IMG/VR virus record: IMGVR_UViG_3300050130_000093
Location: 1 to 62,938 of that record
Length of the DNA: 62,938 nucleotides
Source of the DNA: a virus
Strand: one strand, 5' to 3'
This document shows, in pieces, positions 7,898-15,318 of this stretch. Each line of letters opens with the position of its first letter. Position 1 is the first letter of the stretch. Below the pieces are notes generated by a model. The model did no database searches. It worked only from the letters and a program-made list of their open reading frames with translations, and was not told the origin of the DNA. The position numbers were made by a program, and so were the translations under genes.

Positions 7898-8385
7898 TTA
7901 GGGTCCGCCACAGGCGGGTATCGAGTTCGGCCAGGCCCCCGGATCACGGGCCGACCAGTAATTGAAAGCCCGCACTTGAAGCGTCGGCGCCGCGGCAGCC
8001 GGGTCAGACGGACCCGAGACGCCCATCATCGCAAGCACACTCGCCCACGTCGAGGGCACCCACTGGAACGCCCCGTAGAACCCGTTGCCGGTGTCCTCCG
8101 TCCAAGTGTTGCCCGACTCGTGAAAGCCGACGCACTGATCGAACGGCGTGTAGCCTGGTATACCAGCGGCGGCCGTGTGCGCCTGCGGTTCATGCCTACG
8201 CCAGATCCGGCACGCATGACCGTCCGTCGGATGCCGCCTACACAACCGGCGGTTCAGAGCAATCGTGCAAGCCCGGTCCGGGCCACAGCGTCGAACGGCG
8301 GCATGGTGCGAATGAGCATCGCTGCGCGGGCCAGCCAACAAGCCCAACGTGAGCGCGACGAGTGTGAATGTGAGGCGTATCCCAT
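7898..8385 (-). pseudogene. Rpf/transglycosylase-like secreted protein with frame break at the start
   Basis: The C-terminal half has an Rpf-like catalytic block: VGFHESGNTW (Glu) followed by GNGFYGAFQWVPSTW. The only well-placed start is ATG at 8,385 with GGAGG 4 nt upstream, but its frame gives an unrelated 42-residue peptide. In the -1 frame the sequence reads as a signal peptide (GIRLTFTLVALTLGLLAG) running straight into the enzyme. One extra G in the GGG run at 8,381-8,383 would restore ATG-GGG-ATA. This is an indel, an assembly error or recoding. If TTG at 8,347 is used instead, the signal peptide is lost. Confidence 0.6.
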
Positions 8386-8478
8386 TAGACCTCCAACTCG
8401 ATTTGGTCGCCCTCTAGCGACCCGTACGATGCTGCGATCGTCTAGCCGTGACCGACGGCTGCACCGGAAGCGTAGCGC

Positions 8479-8518
8479 AAAAAACCGCGGCCACCCATGT
8501 TTCAGGATGGCCGCGGCT
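8479..8518 (-). terminator. Intrinsic terminator after the PLD-like gene
   Basis: Reading the minus strand, a CCGCGGCCA / TGGCCGCGG stem (8,485-8,493 with 8,508-8,516) is followed directly by TTTTTT (8,479-8,484). This is the clearest factor-independent terminator in the window. It ends the endolysin transcript, so the two secreted wall enzymes and the Ig protein beyond it probably have their own promoter between 8,386 and 8,478. Confidence 0.85.
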
Positions 8519-8550
8519 GAGAGGAGGAGAGTCCTCGGGAGGAAGTGTAG

Positions 8551-9087
8551 CTACGCCGGGACGGTCACCGGCGCCGGCTGTGCGGCCATCAACTGGTCGC
8601 TCGCCTCATTCGCCCACGCATAGGCGACACGGACGTTGAACGCAGCGATGATCATGTCCCGCCACGCCGGGCTGTTGAACTGCATCGCCGTGTTGACCTG
8701 CTGCCACGCCGACTCGCTCCAGTTCGTCGAACCCTCCCAGCACGCGCCCGAGCGCCCGACATAGGCCTTGGTGTGAGCAATATACGCTGGCCCCGCCGGC
8801 GACGAGCCGACCGTGACCTCGACCCCGCCAGCGACGAGCTCCTTGACAATCGTGACCTGCTCCGCATCGTCCTTCATGCACGACTCGTCGACATACATGT
8901 GCGTCGGGAAGCCGGCCTTGCTCGCGTCGAGGATCGGCTGCACCAGCTCGCGCATCGTGAACGCATAGGCGAGCAGCCACGTCTCCTCCGGGTTGACGGC
9001 CCAGTGGTTGATCGCGGCCTGCTTCGCCGCAACCGCATCCTCCGGCAGCTCCCACGCGATAACGGTCAGGCCCTCGATCGTGATCAT
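8551..9087 (-). CDS. PLD-like single-domain protein with altered HKD motif
   Basis: 178 aa, start at ATGA overlap with the peptidase gene. The C-terminal half holds HTKAYVGRSGACWEGSTNWS, which matches the PLD/Nuc pattern HxK-x4-D-x6-GSxN position for position, except that the Asp is Arg. The first half would complete one PLD fold; active enzymes dimerise or have two motifs. It could be a nuclease or phosphodiesterase working at lysis, or a catalytically altered binder. Placement beside lysis genes is unusual for a PLD-type nuclease. Confidence 0.65.
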   Translation of the reverse strand: MITIEGLTVIAWELPEDAVAAKQAAINHWAVNPEETWLLAYAFTMRELVQPILDASKAGFPTHMYVDESCMKDDAEQVTIVKELVAGGVEVTVGSSPAGPAYIAHTKAYVGRSGACWEGSTNWSESAWQQVNTAMQFNSPAWRDMIIAAFNVRVAYAWANEASDQLMAAQPAPVTVPA

Positions 9088-9965
9088 GCCGCCGCCTTCT
9101 GCTGCGCGAGCAACGTGAAGAACTCCTCGAGCTGGGATTGGTTGTACCCCTCCGCGTCCTTGCCCGTCACGCGCTTGAACTGGCCGGCGGTCACGACACC
9201 GTGCGCCTCGTCGTTCTGGTTGACATGGAACGCCTGCGTGAACGGCACGAGCCGCGTCCACGTCAACAGGCCACCCTGCGGCGCGCTCGGCTTGCCGACC
9301 ACCAGCGGACAATGACCGCCGAGCTCCGGCGACCCGGGCACATAGTCCCACGGCTTTCCCTGGCTGAACGCGTCCTCGTTCGCCTGCGTGATCACGTACC
9401 CAGGGTAGACCGCCTCGAGTAGGTAGTCGACCTCGAGCATGTGGTCCCAGTTGCCCGGCTCGATCGTCATCCACTCAAGGATCTGGTGGTTCGTCCCGGT
9501 CGTGTCGGCGAACCCGGTCTGCCACGCCTCCAGCACGCTCTGAAGGTCGGAGCCGTTGTCGTTCGCACCCGTCACCGGGTCATAGCCGGACTGCGAGCTG
9601 TACCAGCCGATCACTGTTGCGCAGGTGATCTTCGGCTGCGGCAGCCCGGTGTCGAGGGCGTCTTCGATGATCTTGTTGGCGACCGCAGCCTCCGCGCAGT
9701 CCCCGGCGCCCTGGTACGCAGCGTCGGCCTGCGGGATCGAGTTGTCGTCGCACGGCATGTTGCCGTGGCCGCCCCAGTTCTTCAGGTCGCCGCCGTGACC
9801 AAACGTCCCGGCAATCTTCACGGCCAGATTCGACGGGAGCGCACCCGACGCGACAAGACCGGGGCGAATGTCGTTCGAGTAGCTGATGCCACGATACGGC
9901 GATGCTGGCTTTTTGCCGAGGAACAGTTCCCCGAGCTCGGGATGGTGGATCGTCGGGACGGGCAT
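9084..9965 (-). CDS. Papain-fold cysteine peptidase-like protein
   Basis: 293 aa. The pattern GDCAEAAVAN places a candidate catalytic Cys at residue 90, and ELGGHCPLVVG a His at residue 218, followed by LLTWTR, which resembles the His-strand of C39/papain-like phage proteins. No signal peptide and no wall-binding repeats. It overlaps the holin start and the PLD gene stop, so it is co-translated with the lysis cassette. It might be a cytoplasmic effector, or an endopeptidase released through the holin. Confidence 0.55.
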   Translation of the reverse strand: MPVPTIHHPELGELFLGKKPASPYRGISYSNDIRPGLVASGALPSNLAVKIAGTFGHGGDLKNWGGHGNMPCDDNSIPQADAAYQGAGDCAEAAVANKIIEDALDTGLPQPKITCATVIGWYSSQSGYDPVTGANDNGSDLQSVLEAWQTGFADTTGTNHQILEWMTIEPGNWDHMLEVDYLLEAVYPGYVITQANEDAFSQGKPWDYVPGSPELGGHCPLVVGKPSAPQGGLLTWTRLVPFTQAFHVNQNDEAHGVVTAGQFKRVTGKDAEGYNQSQLEEFFTLLAQQKAAA

Positions 9966-10240
9966 CAGGAATGGACGACCGAACCGATGGCCGCACCAGA
10001 CTCAAGCGCCGAGCTGACGACCGATGCGGCGGTCTGGCGTAGGTAGATGTCGTACGCGTACACGGCGAGCGGGACAACGATCCCGGCGATGCCGACGATC
10101 ACGTTCGCGGTCGTGCCGCTGATCCACTGGAAGTTCACGATCTCGGTCACGATCGAGCCGAGCACGGACAGGATCGCCAGTGCGAGCGGCGGTACGCCGA
10201 CGCCCGGGATCACGATCGGGGATGGTGCTGGTGTAGTCAT
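9965..10240 (-). CDS. Holin-like membrane protein, two TM segments
   Basis: 91 aa. Hydrophobic segments at about residues 14-35 (GVPPLALAILSVLGSIVTEIV) and 42-62 (TANVIVGIAGIVVPLAVYAY), a short polar N-terminus and a C-terminal tail rich in Ser/Ala. This is a class II holin topology. It lies two small genes downstream of the GH25-like endolysin; its start overlaps the stop of the 58-aa membrane gene. Confidence 0.7.
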   Translation of the reverse strand: MTTPAPSPIVIPGVGVPPLALAILSVLGSIVTEIVNFQWISGTTANVIVGIAGIVVPLAVYAYDIYLRQTAASVVSSALESGAAIGSVVHS

Positions 10241-10413
10241 GCGGGACCTTTCGTTTGTGTGTCGATCCGCTTCAACGTCTGGTGCATCGTCTCAAGCTTA
10301 CGCACGTTCACCCACGCCATGACCGCGCTAGAGAGCGACCCGATCAGGGCGGCGACGGAGCTGATCGCCGCGACGGCCGCAAGCATCCAGACCGGCAGCG
10401 CGGTCGCGAGCAT
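10237..10413 (-). CDS. Small membrane protein, 58 aa, lysis cassette
   Basis: Not found by length-filtered ORF calling. One long hydrophobic stretch (residues 5-35, LAAVAAISSVAALIGSLSSAV) and a charged C-terminus (RKLETMHQTLKRID). Start ATG 10,413 lies 3 nt after the stop of the 28-aa gene and its own stop overlaps the holin start. It could be a holin partner, antiholin or pinholin component. Confidence 0.6.
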   Translation of the reverse strand: MLATALPVWMLAAVAAISSVAALIGSLSSAVMAWVNVRKLETMHQTLKRIDTQTKGPA

Positions 10414-10416
10414 GGG

Positions 10417-10503
10417 TTACTGCCCGCTGGTCAGGCCGAGCCCGAAGCCCAGCAGGCCCATCCCGGCCGAGAAGACCACGATACAGACGATCGCGAGAAT
10501 CAC
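10417..10503 (-). CDS. Tiny membrane peptide, 28 aa, lysis cassette
   Basis: GTG start overlaps the endolysin stop (GTGA). The peptide is essentially one transmembrane helix (ILAIVCIVVFSAGMGLLGF) ending in GLTSGQ. The tight coupling on both sides makes it likely to be translated. Role unknown; single-helix peptides next to holins can tune lysis timing. Confidence 0.5.
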   Translation of the reverse strand: MILAIVCIVVFSAGMGLLGFGLGLTSGQ

Positions 10504-11135
10504 GGCTTCGCCAGCTTCCACCCACCGAGACGCTCCATGAACACGTACGCCTCATCGTTGAGTTGCTTCGTCAGGGCGCCGGGATGGCCGCGAATGGTCG
10601 GCCACTCCTTGACGAACGTGTCGCCCTGCCCCTTCTGCGCCGCGGTCAGCGTCGGATACTTCGGCGGAGGCGGAGGCTTCGGCGCGAAGAAGTCATCGAG
10701 GCACGCGCTCATATCGTACGCCGACCCGTTCTGCTCGCACTGGATCGCGTCATACCCGGACGGCACGATTGCCGGCTGCCCCCAGTGCGCGACCCACGCC
10801 CGCCACGCGGCGTGCGGAATGTTCGCGGCACGCACGACGGCCAGTAGCTCCGGCATGAACGTGGCGATGCTTGCGTAGCCGCCCGGCCGATACACGCCGC
10901 GCGCGACCTGCCGAGCATGCCACGCCGGGAAGTCCTGCGGCTTCGCGTCGCCACTCTCGCAGTCCAGAATGTCGCCGTCGATGGCTGGGTGCGTCGCGAT
11001 CAGGAGATGATGCGCGTGCGGGAACCGTGCAACGAGCTGCTCGTAGTTGCCGCCCGCGCCGTAGCCCGCCACGGCCTGCGGGTTCGCCGGGATGCCGCTC
11101 CCGTCGTTGTCACAGTCATACATGAGCAGTGTCAT
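10500..11135 (-). CDS. GH25/DUF1906-like glycosidase endolysin
   Basis: 211 aa. N-terminal MYDCDNDGSG and internal ILDCESGDA give the Asp/Glu pairs expected of a GH25-type TIM barrel; AIQCEQNG near residue 140 ends the barrel. A short Pro-rich linker (about 152-160) leads to a 50-residue helical tail that could bind the wall. No signal peptide, so it would depend on the holins downstream. Shorter than standard GH25 domains, hence moderate certainty of the family. Confidence 0.65.
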   Translation of the reverse strand: MTLLMYDCDNDGSGIPANPQAVAGYGAGGNYEQLVARFPHAHHLLIATHPAIDGDILDCESGDAKPQDFPAWHARQVARGVYRPGGYASIATFMPELLAVVRAANIPHAAWRAWVAHWGQPAIVPSGYDAIQCEQNGSAYDMSACLDDFFAPKPPPPPKYPTLTAAQKGQGDTFVKEWPTIRGHPGALTKQLNDEAYVFMERLGGWKLAKP

Positions 11136-11545
11136 CGCAGCCTCACCCTCCAGATCGCAAGTTTCACGGCCACACGGTCAGCGTACTCGACCGCTGGCGT
11201 CCCCAAACCACAGTAGTCGTACAGCGCGCCCCAAAGCGAGCCCGGATGACGCCGCAACACCGCCGTCAGAAACGGGAAGTCCACCGGGACGCTGATGTCC
11301 TCGACGACCGCGCACACCACCGCCGGCTCGAGACCGAACGCGACACCCTCACGCACAAGCTCCCACCCAGCGTCGCCGAGCCAGTCCTTGACGACCGCGC
11401 GTAGCTGCCGGCGCTGCGGACTCAGCGTGAACCGTGCGGGCCGTGCCGCCAGATGCCCCGCCTCGGTGCGCGCCTCGATCTGGATGAAGCGCGACACGTT
11501 CGGCGGCGGCGGCCAATCCGGACGGTTCAACGCGATCGCTCTCAT
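11132..11545 (-). CDS. DUF1353-like phage protein
   Basis: 137 aa. The segment SVPVDFPFLTAVLRRHPG followed by LYDYCGLG...YADRVAV matches the DUF1353 pattern (D-x-A-SxP...H-x2-LYDxL...AD-x2-F). DUF1353 proteins are frequent beside phage lysis or tail genes, with unknown activity. Overlaps the endolysin start (ATGA). Confidence 0.6.
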   Translation of the reverse strand: MRAIALNRPDWPPPPNVSRFIQIEARTEAGHLAARPARFTLSPQRRQLRAVVKDWLGDAGWELVREGVAFGLEPAVVCAVVEDISVPVDFPFLTAVLRRHPGSLWGALYDYCGLGTPAVEYADRVAVKLAIWRVRLR

Positions 11546-11566
11546 GCGCCCAGCGTAGCGCCCAGG

Positions 11567-12031
11567 TCAACGCAAGACGACGATGACCGTCTGAAACTCA
11601 AGGGCCGACGTGGCGCCCGACACGTTCTTCAGCCGCACATAGGTCATGGACTGCGACGTTGTCGAGGGCGGGCCGCTCACCGGCACGCAGTACGGCTTGA
11701 TGCTGATCACGGCCGGCACCAAGCTCCACGTGCCGCCAAGATTCGCTCCCTGGAGCGTCCCGTTGATCTCGACGTCGAACGTCGTCGCGCCGGTGTTCGT
11801 CGCCACCGTCACGGTCGCCGACACGATGACGTCGGCCGGCTGCAGCGCGATACGCGAGTAGGGAGTGAACGACCCGACGGCCACAGACGCCGACACAAAC
11901 GCGTCAGTCAAAGGGATGTGCTGCCCCTGATACGACCTCGCGGCCCGCAGACTCTTGCTGATCTGCGTGTTCACCGCGAAGTCCGGGTGCACTGGCCTTG
12001 ATCGAAAGCCGATCGCAGTTGAAGCTGGCAT
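11567..12031 (-). CDS. Probable minor structural protein, 154 aa
   Basis: Beta-rich throughout, with Thr/Val-alternating strands (VIVSATVTVATNTGATTFDV, LEFQTVIVVLR), which suggests a single jelly-roll-like or Ig-like domain as found in tail tips and capsid decorations. No specific family. It is the first gene after the tail block, separated from it by the plus-strand HNH insertion. Confidence 0.5.
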   Translation of the reverse strand: MPASTAIGFRSRPVHPDFAVNTQISKSLRAARSYQGQHIPLTDAFVSASVAVGSFTPYSRIALQPADVIVSATVTVATNTGATTFDVEINGTLQGANLGGTWSLVPAVISIKPYCVPVSGPPSTTSQSMTYVRLKNVSGATSALEFQTVIVVLR

Positions 12032-12057
12032 CGAATATCCTCCGTCTCGAAGAGTGT

Positions 12058-12086
12058 GCCCTCGCGACGACGCGACGTCCGAGGGC
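12058..12086 (+). promoter_or_regulatory. Two-stem hairpin upstream of HNH gene (copy 2)
   Basis: Same fold as 9-37: 7-bp stem (12,058-12,064 with 12,080-12,086), bulged C at 12,065, 4-bp stem (12,066-12,069 with 12,076-12,079), 6-nt loop. Compared with copy 1, three pairs differ by compensatory changes (T-A to C-G, C-G to T-A, C-G to A-T). A small TCCC/GGGA hairpin (12,095-12,098 with 12,106-12,109, 7-nt loop) covers the ribosome site. No plus-strand gene lies immediately upstream, so it is not the terminator of one. Confidence 0.55.
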
Positions 12087-12118
12087 GTGACCGGTCCCTA
12101 CTGCTGGGAGGTTCCGAT

Positions 12119-12709
12119 ATGGCGAAGCGTACATGCTCGATCGAGGGGTGCGGCGGGGCCGTGTGCGGTTGGGGCTTGTGCAGTAGGCACTACGCACGTT
12201 GGCGGCGTCACGGCGATCCGCTGTATGTCCGCTACCCCATACATCTCTCCAAAGATCCCGTCGAGCGGTTCTGGTCGAAGGTCGATAAGGATGGCCCGGT
12301 GCCAGACTACGCGCCGCACCTTGGCCCATGCTGGATTTGGCTAGCCGGAACTACCAAGGGGTATGGCGTCTTCAAGATGCCTGACCGTCAGCGCCCGGCG
12401 CACCGCATCGCCTACGAACTGGTGGTCGCGCCTGTCCCGGCGGAGCTCGATCTTGACCATCTCTGCCGAGTGCGACGCTGCGTGAATCCGGCGCACGTTG
12501 AGCCCGCGACGCGGCAGGTCAATCTACTGCGGGGCGTCGGCCACCCGGCCGTCAACGCGGCGAAGACCCACTGCCCAAAGGGACACCCGTTCGATGACGC
12601 CAACACCTACCACTGGGAGGGTCATCGCCAATGTCGCGCGTGCCGCTTTGCGGCCGACAAGCGCTATCGGGACCGACTGCGCGAACGATCGCTAGAAAAA
12701 TCTTTGTGA
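12119..12709 (+). CDS. HNH homing-type endonuclease, paralogue of the gene at 66
   Basis: 196 aa, ATG at 12,119 with GGGAGG upstream. Begins MAKRTCSIEGC and carries the core LDHLCRVRRCVNPAHVEP, near-identical to the left-end copy, and a C-terminal CPKGHPF...CRACR zinc element. It is inserted against the grain of a minus-strand structural operon between two virion genes, the typical location of a selfish homing gene. It does not disrupt either flanking gene. Confidence 0.88.
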   Translation: MAKRTCSIEGCGGAVCGWGLCSRHYARWRRHGDPLYVRYPIHLSKDPVERFWSKVDKDGPVPDYAPHLGPCWIWLAGTTKGYGVFKMPDRQRPAHRIAYELVVAPVPAELDLDHLCRVRRCVNPAHVEPATRQVNLLRGVGHPAVNAAKTHCPKGHPFDDANTYHWEGHRQCRACRFAADKRYRDRLRERSLEKSL

Positions 12710-12714
12710 CGATG

Positions 12715-12723
12715 TGCTATACC
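12715..12723 (+). promoter_or_regulatory. Possible extended -10 promoter for the 53-aa membrane gene
   Basis: TGC-TATACC fits an extended -10 (TGnTATAAT-like) and lies 22 nt before the next start. No good -35 hexamer is present. Would serve the small gene at 12,746, or a read-through transcript from the HNH gene. Confidence 0.3.
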
Positions 12724-12745
12724 CGTCTCGACCAAGGAGGTCATC

Positions 12746-12907
12746 ATGCCCAAGCAGCCAGACAACGCGCTCCTGCGCGCCAGCCGCAAGCTCGACGCCG
12801 CATCGAAGGGCACCGGACAGCTCGGCTCGACGCTGCTCGCCCTCGCGTTCCTCGTCATCCTCGCCGTCATCCTCGTCCCGATCGGCCTCAAGGCGCTCGG
12901 CATCTAG
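12746..12907 (+). CDS. Small single-pass membrane protein, 53 aa
   Basis: AAGGAGG lies 5 nt before the ATG. The basic N-terminal half (LLRASRKLDAASKG) is followed by a strong transmembrane helix (TLLALAFLVILAVILVPIGL). It is the only other plus-strand gene here, travelling with the HNH gene, and its stop overlaps the convergent tail gene end by 4 nt. Unknown function; superinfection exclusion or membrane toxin-like activity is possible but unproven. Confidence 0.6.
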   Translation: MPKQPDNALLRASRKLDAASKGTGQLGSTLLALAFLVILAVILVPIGLKALGI

Positions 12908-15318
12908 TGCTTCTTCGTCTTCGAGCGGTTCGATAGCGCGTTCGCGTTGCTGCCCGGCGTGTTGAGCAGATTCTCCGGCACATTCGCCGGCGTCATCGTG
13001 GAGCTCACACGGCCGGTCGGCCCGAACGTGCGCGTCACCTGAGTCATCTGCCGCGGCGTATCGTCCTCCACGCCGATGTCCGGCAGCCACATGCGCACCC
13101 CATCACCCGGCCGGAAGTGGAACTCGCTCAGATTGCCGGTCACCGGGAACGTGTCAGCCAGACGGTCCGTCGCGCGCGGATCGCCCGTCAGGTTCTCCCA
13201 CGGCGTCTCCTGCAACGCCAACTGCGCCGACGCCCGTGCGTTCAACAGCTCCTGGTAGCTGACGTCCGACGCGTCGATCCAGCCCTGCAAGTCGAACAGG
13301 TTCGCGGCGATGTTGGCGAGCGCGAACACCTGCGACTGCAGCTGCGAGCCCTGCCCGTCACTGATCCCGGCACCGATCGCATAGACGCTCGACCACTGGT
13401 CGGTCGCGTCCGACACGTTGCTGTAGTTGATGATCGGCGACACACCGTCGGAGAGATCCGCCTGGATCAACTCGTCGGTGTCGTGGCCCTCACGAACCCG
13501 TGGACACAGGTTGCCCGGGAACAGGCCGGACTCGAGCTGCTGCGGCTCGCACGCGAACTGGTAGCCGAACGCGTTGGCAGTCTGCTGGTACATGTCGAAG
13601 TAGCTGACGCCCTGGTAGCGCTGGTCGATACAGCCGAGCGGCGAAAGGGACGTCGACGGGACCGGGATCGTGTAGTTCGGGATCGTCGCGCCGCCCGGGT
13701 CGGTCCACGTGAAGCCCGACGCGTTGAAGTAGAGCCCCGGCCCGTGCGTCCCCGTCCCGTTGGCGTACTCGATGATGATCGGATACCAGCCGCTCTCACT
13801 CACCCCGGAACCGTTCGCGAGCGCCGCGGCGTTGACCGTGAACGTCTGCGACCACGACGTCGTGAGCGTCCACTGATCGACGAGCTGCGTGCCGAACTGG
13901 GTCTTGCCGATCCACACACGAACACCGTTGGTGCCAACCCAGCCGCCGTCGGTGACCTGCATGTTGACGTTGCCCTGCGCGAGCGGCAGCCAGACCGCCC
14001 CGAAGAACTTGGCTGACCAGTTCGTCGCCGCGAACCCGGACGTGACGTGCGCCCCGGGGTACTCGCTCGTGTCGAGGATCGGCTCGATCACGTCGTACGG
14101 CGTAGGCTGACCGGACGCCGGATTGTCCTTGCCTGGCGTCAGCACCGTGTTCAGATACGCCGCGCCGCTCAAGCCGCCCGACGCAACATCGTTGTAGTAG
14201 CGGGCGTGCAGGCCGCCCGTCGGATAGGTCGCCGCGGTGCCGGGCAGCACGTAGTCGCCCTGGTCCGATCCGGCCATCAGGAACGGCTGCCACTGCTCGA
14301 ACACGAAGTCGGTGACCAGCACCGACGCGACGCTGGGCCCGATGCTGTTCGCGCACAGGAGCGCCACATACGGGACGGCAGGCCCCGACGGAGCGGGCTG
14401 ATACCCGATGAGCTGCCCGTTGACGTACGCGCGGATCCACTGGCCGTCGCACTCCACGACGACCGCAACGGGCCCCGTGAAGGCCACCACCGGGATCGTC
14501 GTCCCGACGCTGGTCCAACTGCTGTAGCCCATCGCGGCCAGCGGGGACGACGACGGGCCCGTCACGTTCACCGTCCCGCCCGGATAGAGGCCCATCGTGA
14601 AGGCGAACTGGTTGGAAGGCACGTTGTCGAGCGACACCGTGGCCGACATCGACCACTTGGTTTGCGCCGACGTGATCGCCGACGGTGAGCCGCCCAGGAC
14701 TTCCGCCGTGTCGCCGTTGCCGTTCGTGATCGTCAGCGTCAGGCCGGTGGGCCCGATCGAGTAGCTGCCGCCTGACGTGTGGTCGAAGGTCCAGATACCC
14801 GCGAGCGACGCCTCCTGGAAGGTGTCGACGAGCACCGGCACCGGCACCTCGGACGCGTGACTCATCACGTCCCGTGGCGCCTGCAGGCACTGCCAGTCGC
14901 GCTCGTACGCGCTCTTCAGGCACCAGAAGCCGTCGTGGCCGCCGATCGTGATCTTCTGGTAGTCGCTCGTGATCGACTCCACGCAGCCGTTGAACTCCAG
15001 ATAGCCGGCGCGCTTGATCTCAACCCAGTCGCCTTTGCCGGCGTTGCTGAACCGTGCGAGCCACGCCACACCGTCCGACGCCGGCTTGTTCGGCACCTGG
15101 ATCTGCCACGTCCCCGCATCACCCAACCGGGCCGTCCATGTGCCGTTCACGAGGTCCGGGCTGGCGAGCAACTCGCTGATCGGCAACTCCTCGAACGATG
15201 TGGACTGCCCCAGCACGGTCACGGTGGACGCGTTCGGGAGTGCCGCCGCATAACCGGTGCCGACCCTGATGTGACGGAGACTGTAGAGCTGCGGGTCGAG
15301 CTTCAGGATCTCAGGCAC
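12904..15318 (-). CDS. Minor tail protein with PA14-like domain
   Basis: 804 aa. Residues 1-150 are a Siphovirus tail-hub-like region; residues about 160-330 form a lectin-like sandwich (GIWTFDHTSGGSYSIG, GQWIRAYVNGQLIGY). A PA14-type domain follows at about 365-535 (GLHARYYND, VNMQVTDGGWVGTNGVRVWI, YPIIIEYANGTG), then a hub-like C-terminus. PA14 and lectin domains bind carbohydrate, so it is a strong candidate for receptor contact at the tail tip. Ends RSKTKKH; stop overlaps a convergent plus-strand gene. Confidence 0.72.
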   Translation of the reverse strand: MPEILKLDPQLYSLRHIRVGTGYAAALPNASTVTVLGQSTSFEELPISELLASPDLVNGTWTARLGDAGTWQIQVPNKPASDGVAWLARFSNAGKGDWVEIKRAGYLEFNGCVESITSDYQKITIGGHDGFWCLKSAYERDWQCLQAPRDVMSHASEVPVPVLVDTFQEASLAGIWTFDHTSGGSYSIGPTGLTLTITNGNGDTAEVLGGSPSAITSAQTKWSMSATVSLDNVPSNQFAFTMGLYPGGTVNVTGPSSSPLAAMGYSSWTSVGTTIPVVAFTGPVAVVVECDGQWIRAYVNGQLIGYQPAPSGPAVPYVALLCANSIGPSVASVLVTDFVFEQWQPFLMAGSDQGDYVLPGTAATYPTGGLHARYYNDVASGGLSGAAYLNTVLTPGKDNPASGQPTPYDVIEPILDTSEYPGAHVTSGFAATNWSAKFFGAVWLPLAQGNVNMQVTDGGWVGTNGVRVWIGKTQFGTQLVDQWTLTTSWSQTFTVNAAALANGSGVSESGWYPIIIEYANGTGTHGPGLYFNASGFTWTDPGGATIPNYTIPVPSTSLSPLGCIDQRYQGVSYFDMYQQTANAFGYQFACEPQQLESGLFPGNLCPRVREGHDTDELIQADLSDGVSPIINYSNVSDATDQWSSVYAIGAGISDGQGSQLQSQVFALANIAANLFDLQGWIDASDVSYQELLNARASAQLALQETPWENLTGDPRATDRLADTFPVTGNLSEFHFRPGDGVRMWLPDIGVEDDTPRQMTQVTRTFGPTGRVSSTMTPANVPENLLNTPGSNANALSNRSKTKKH

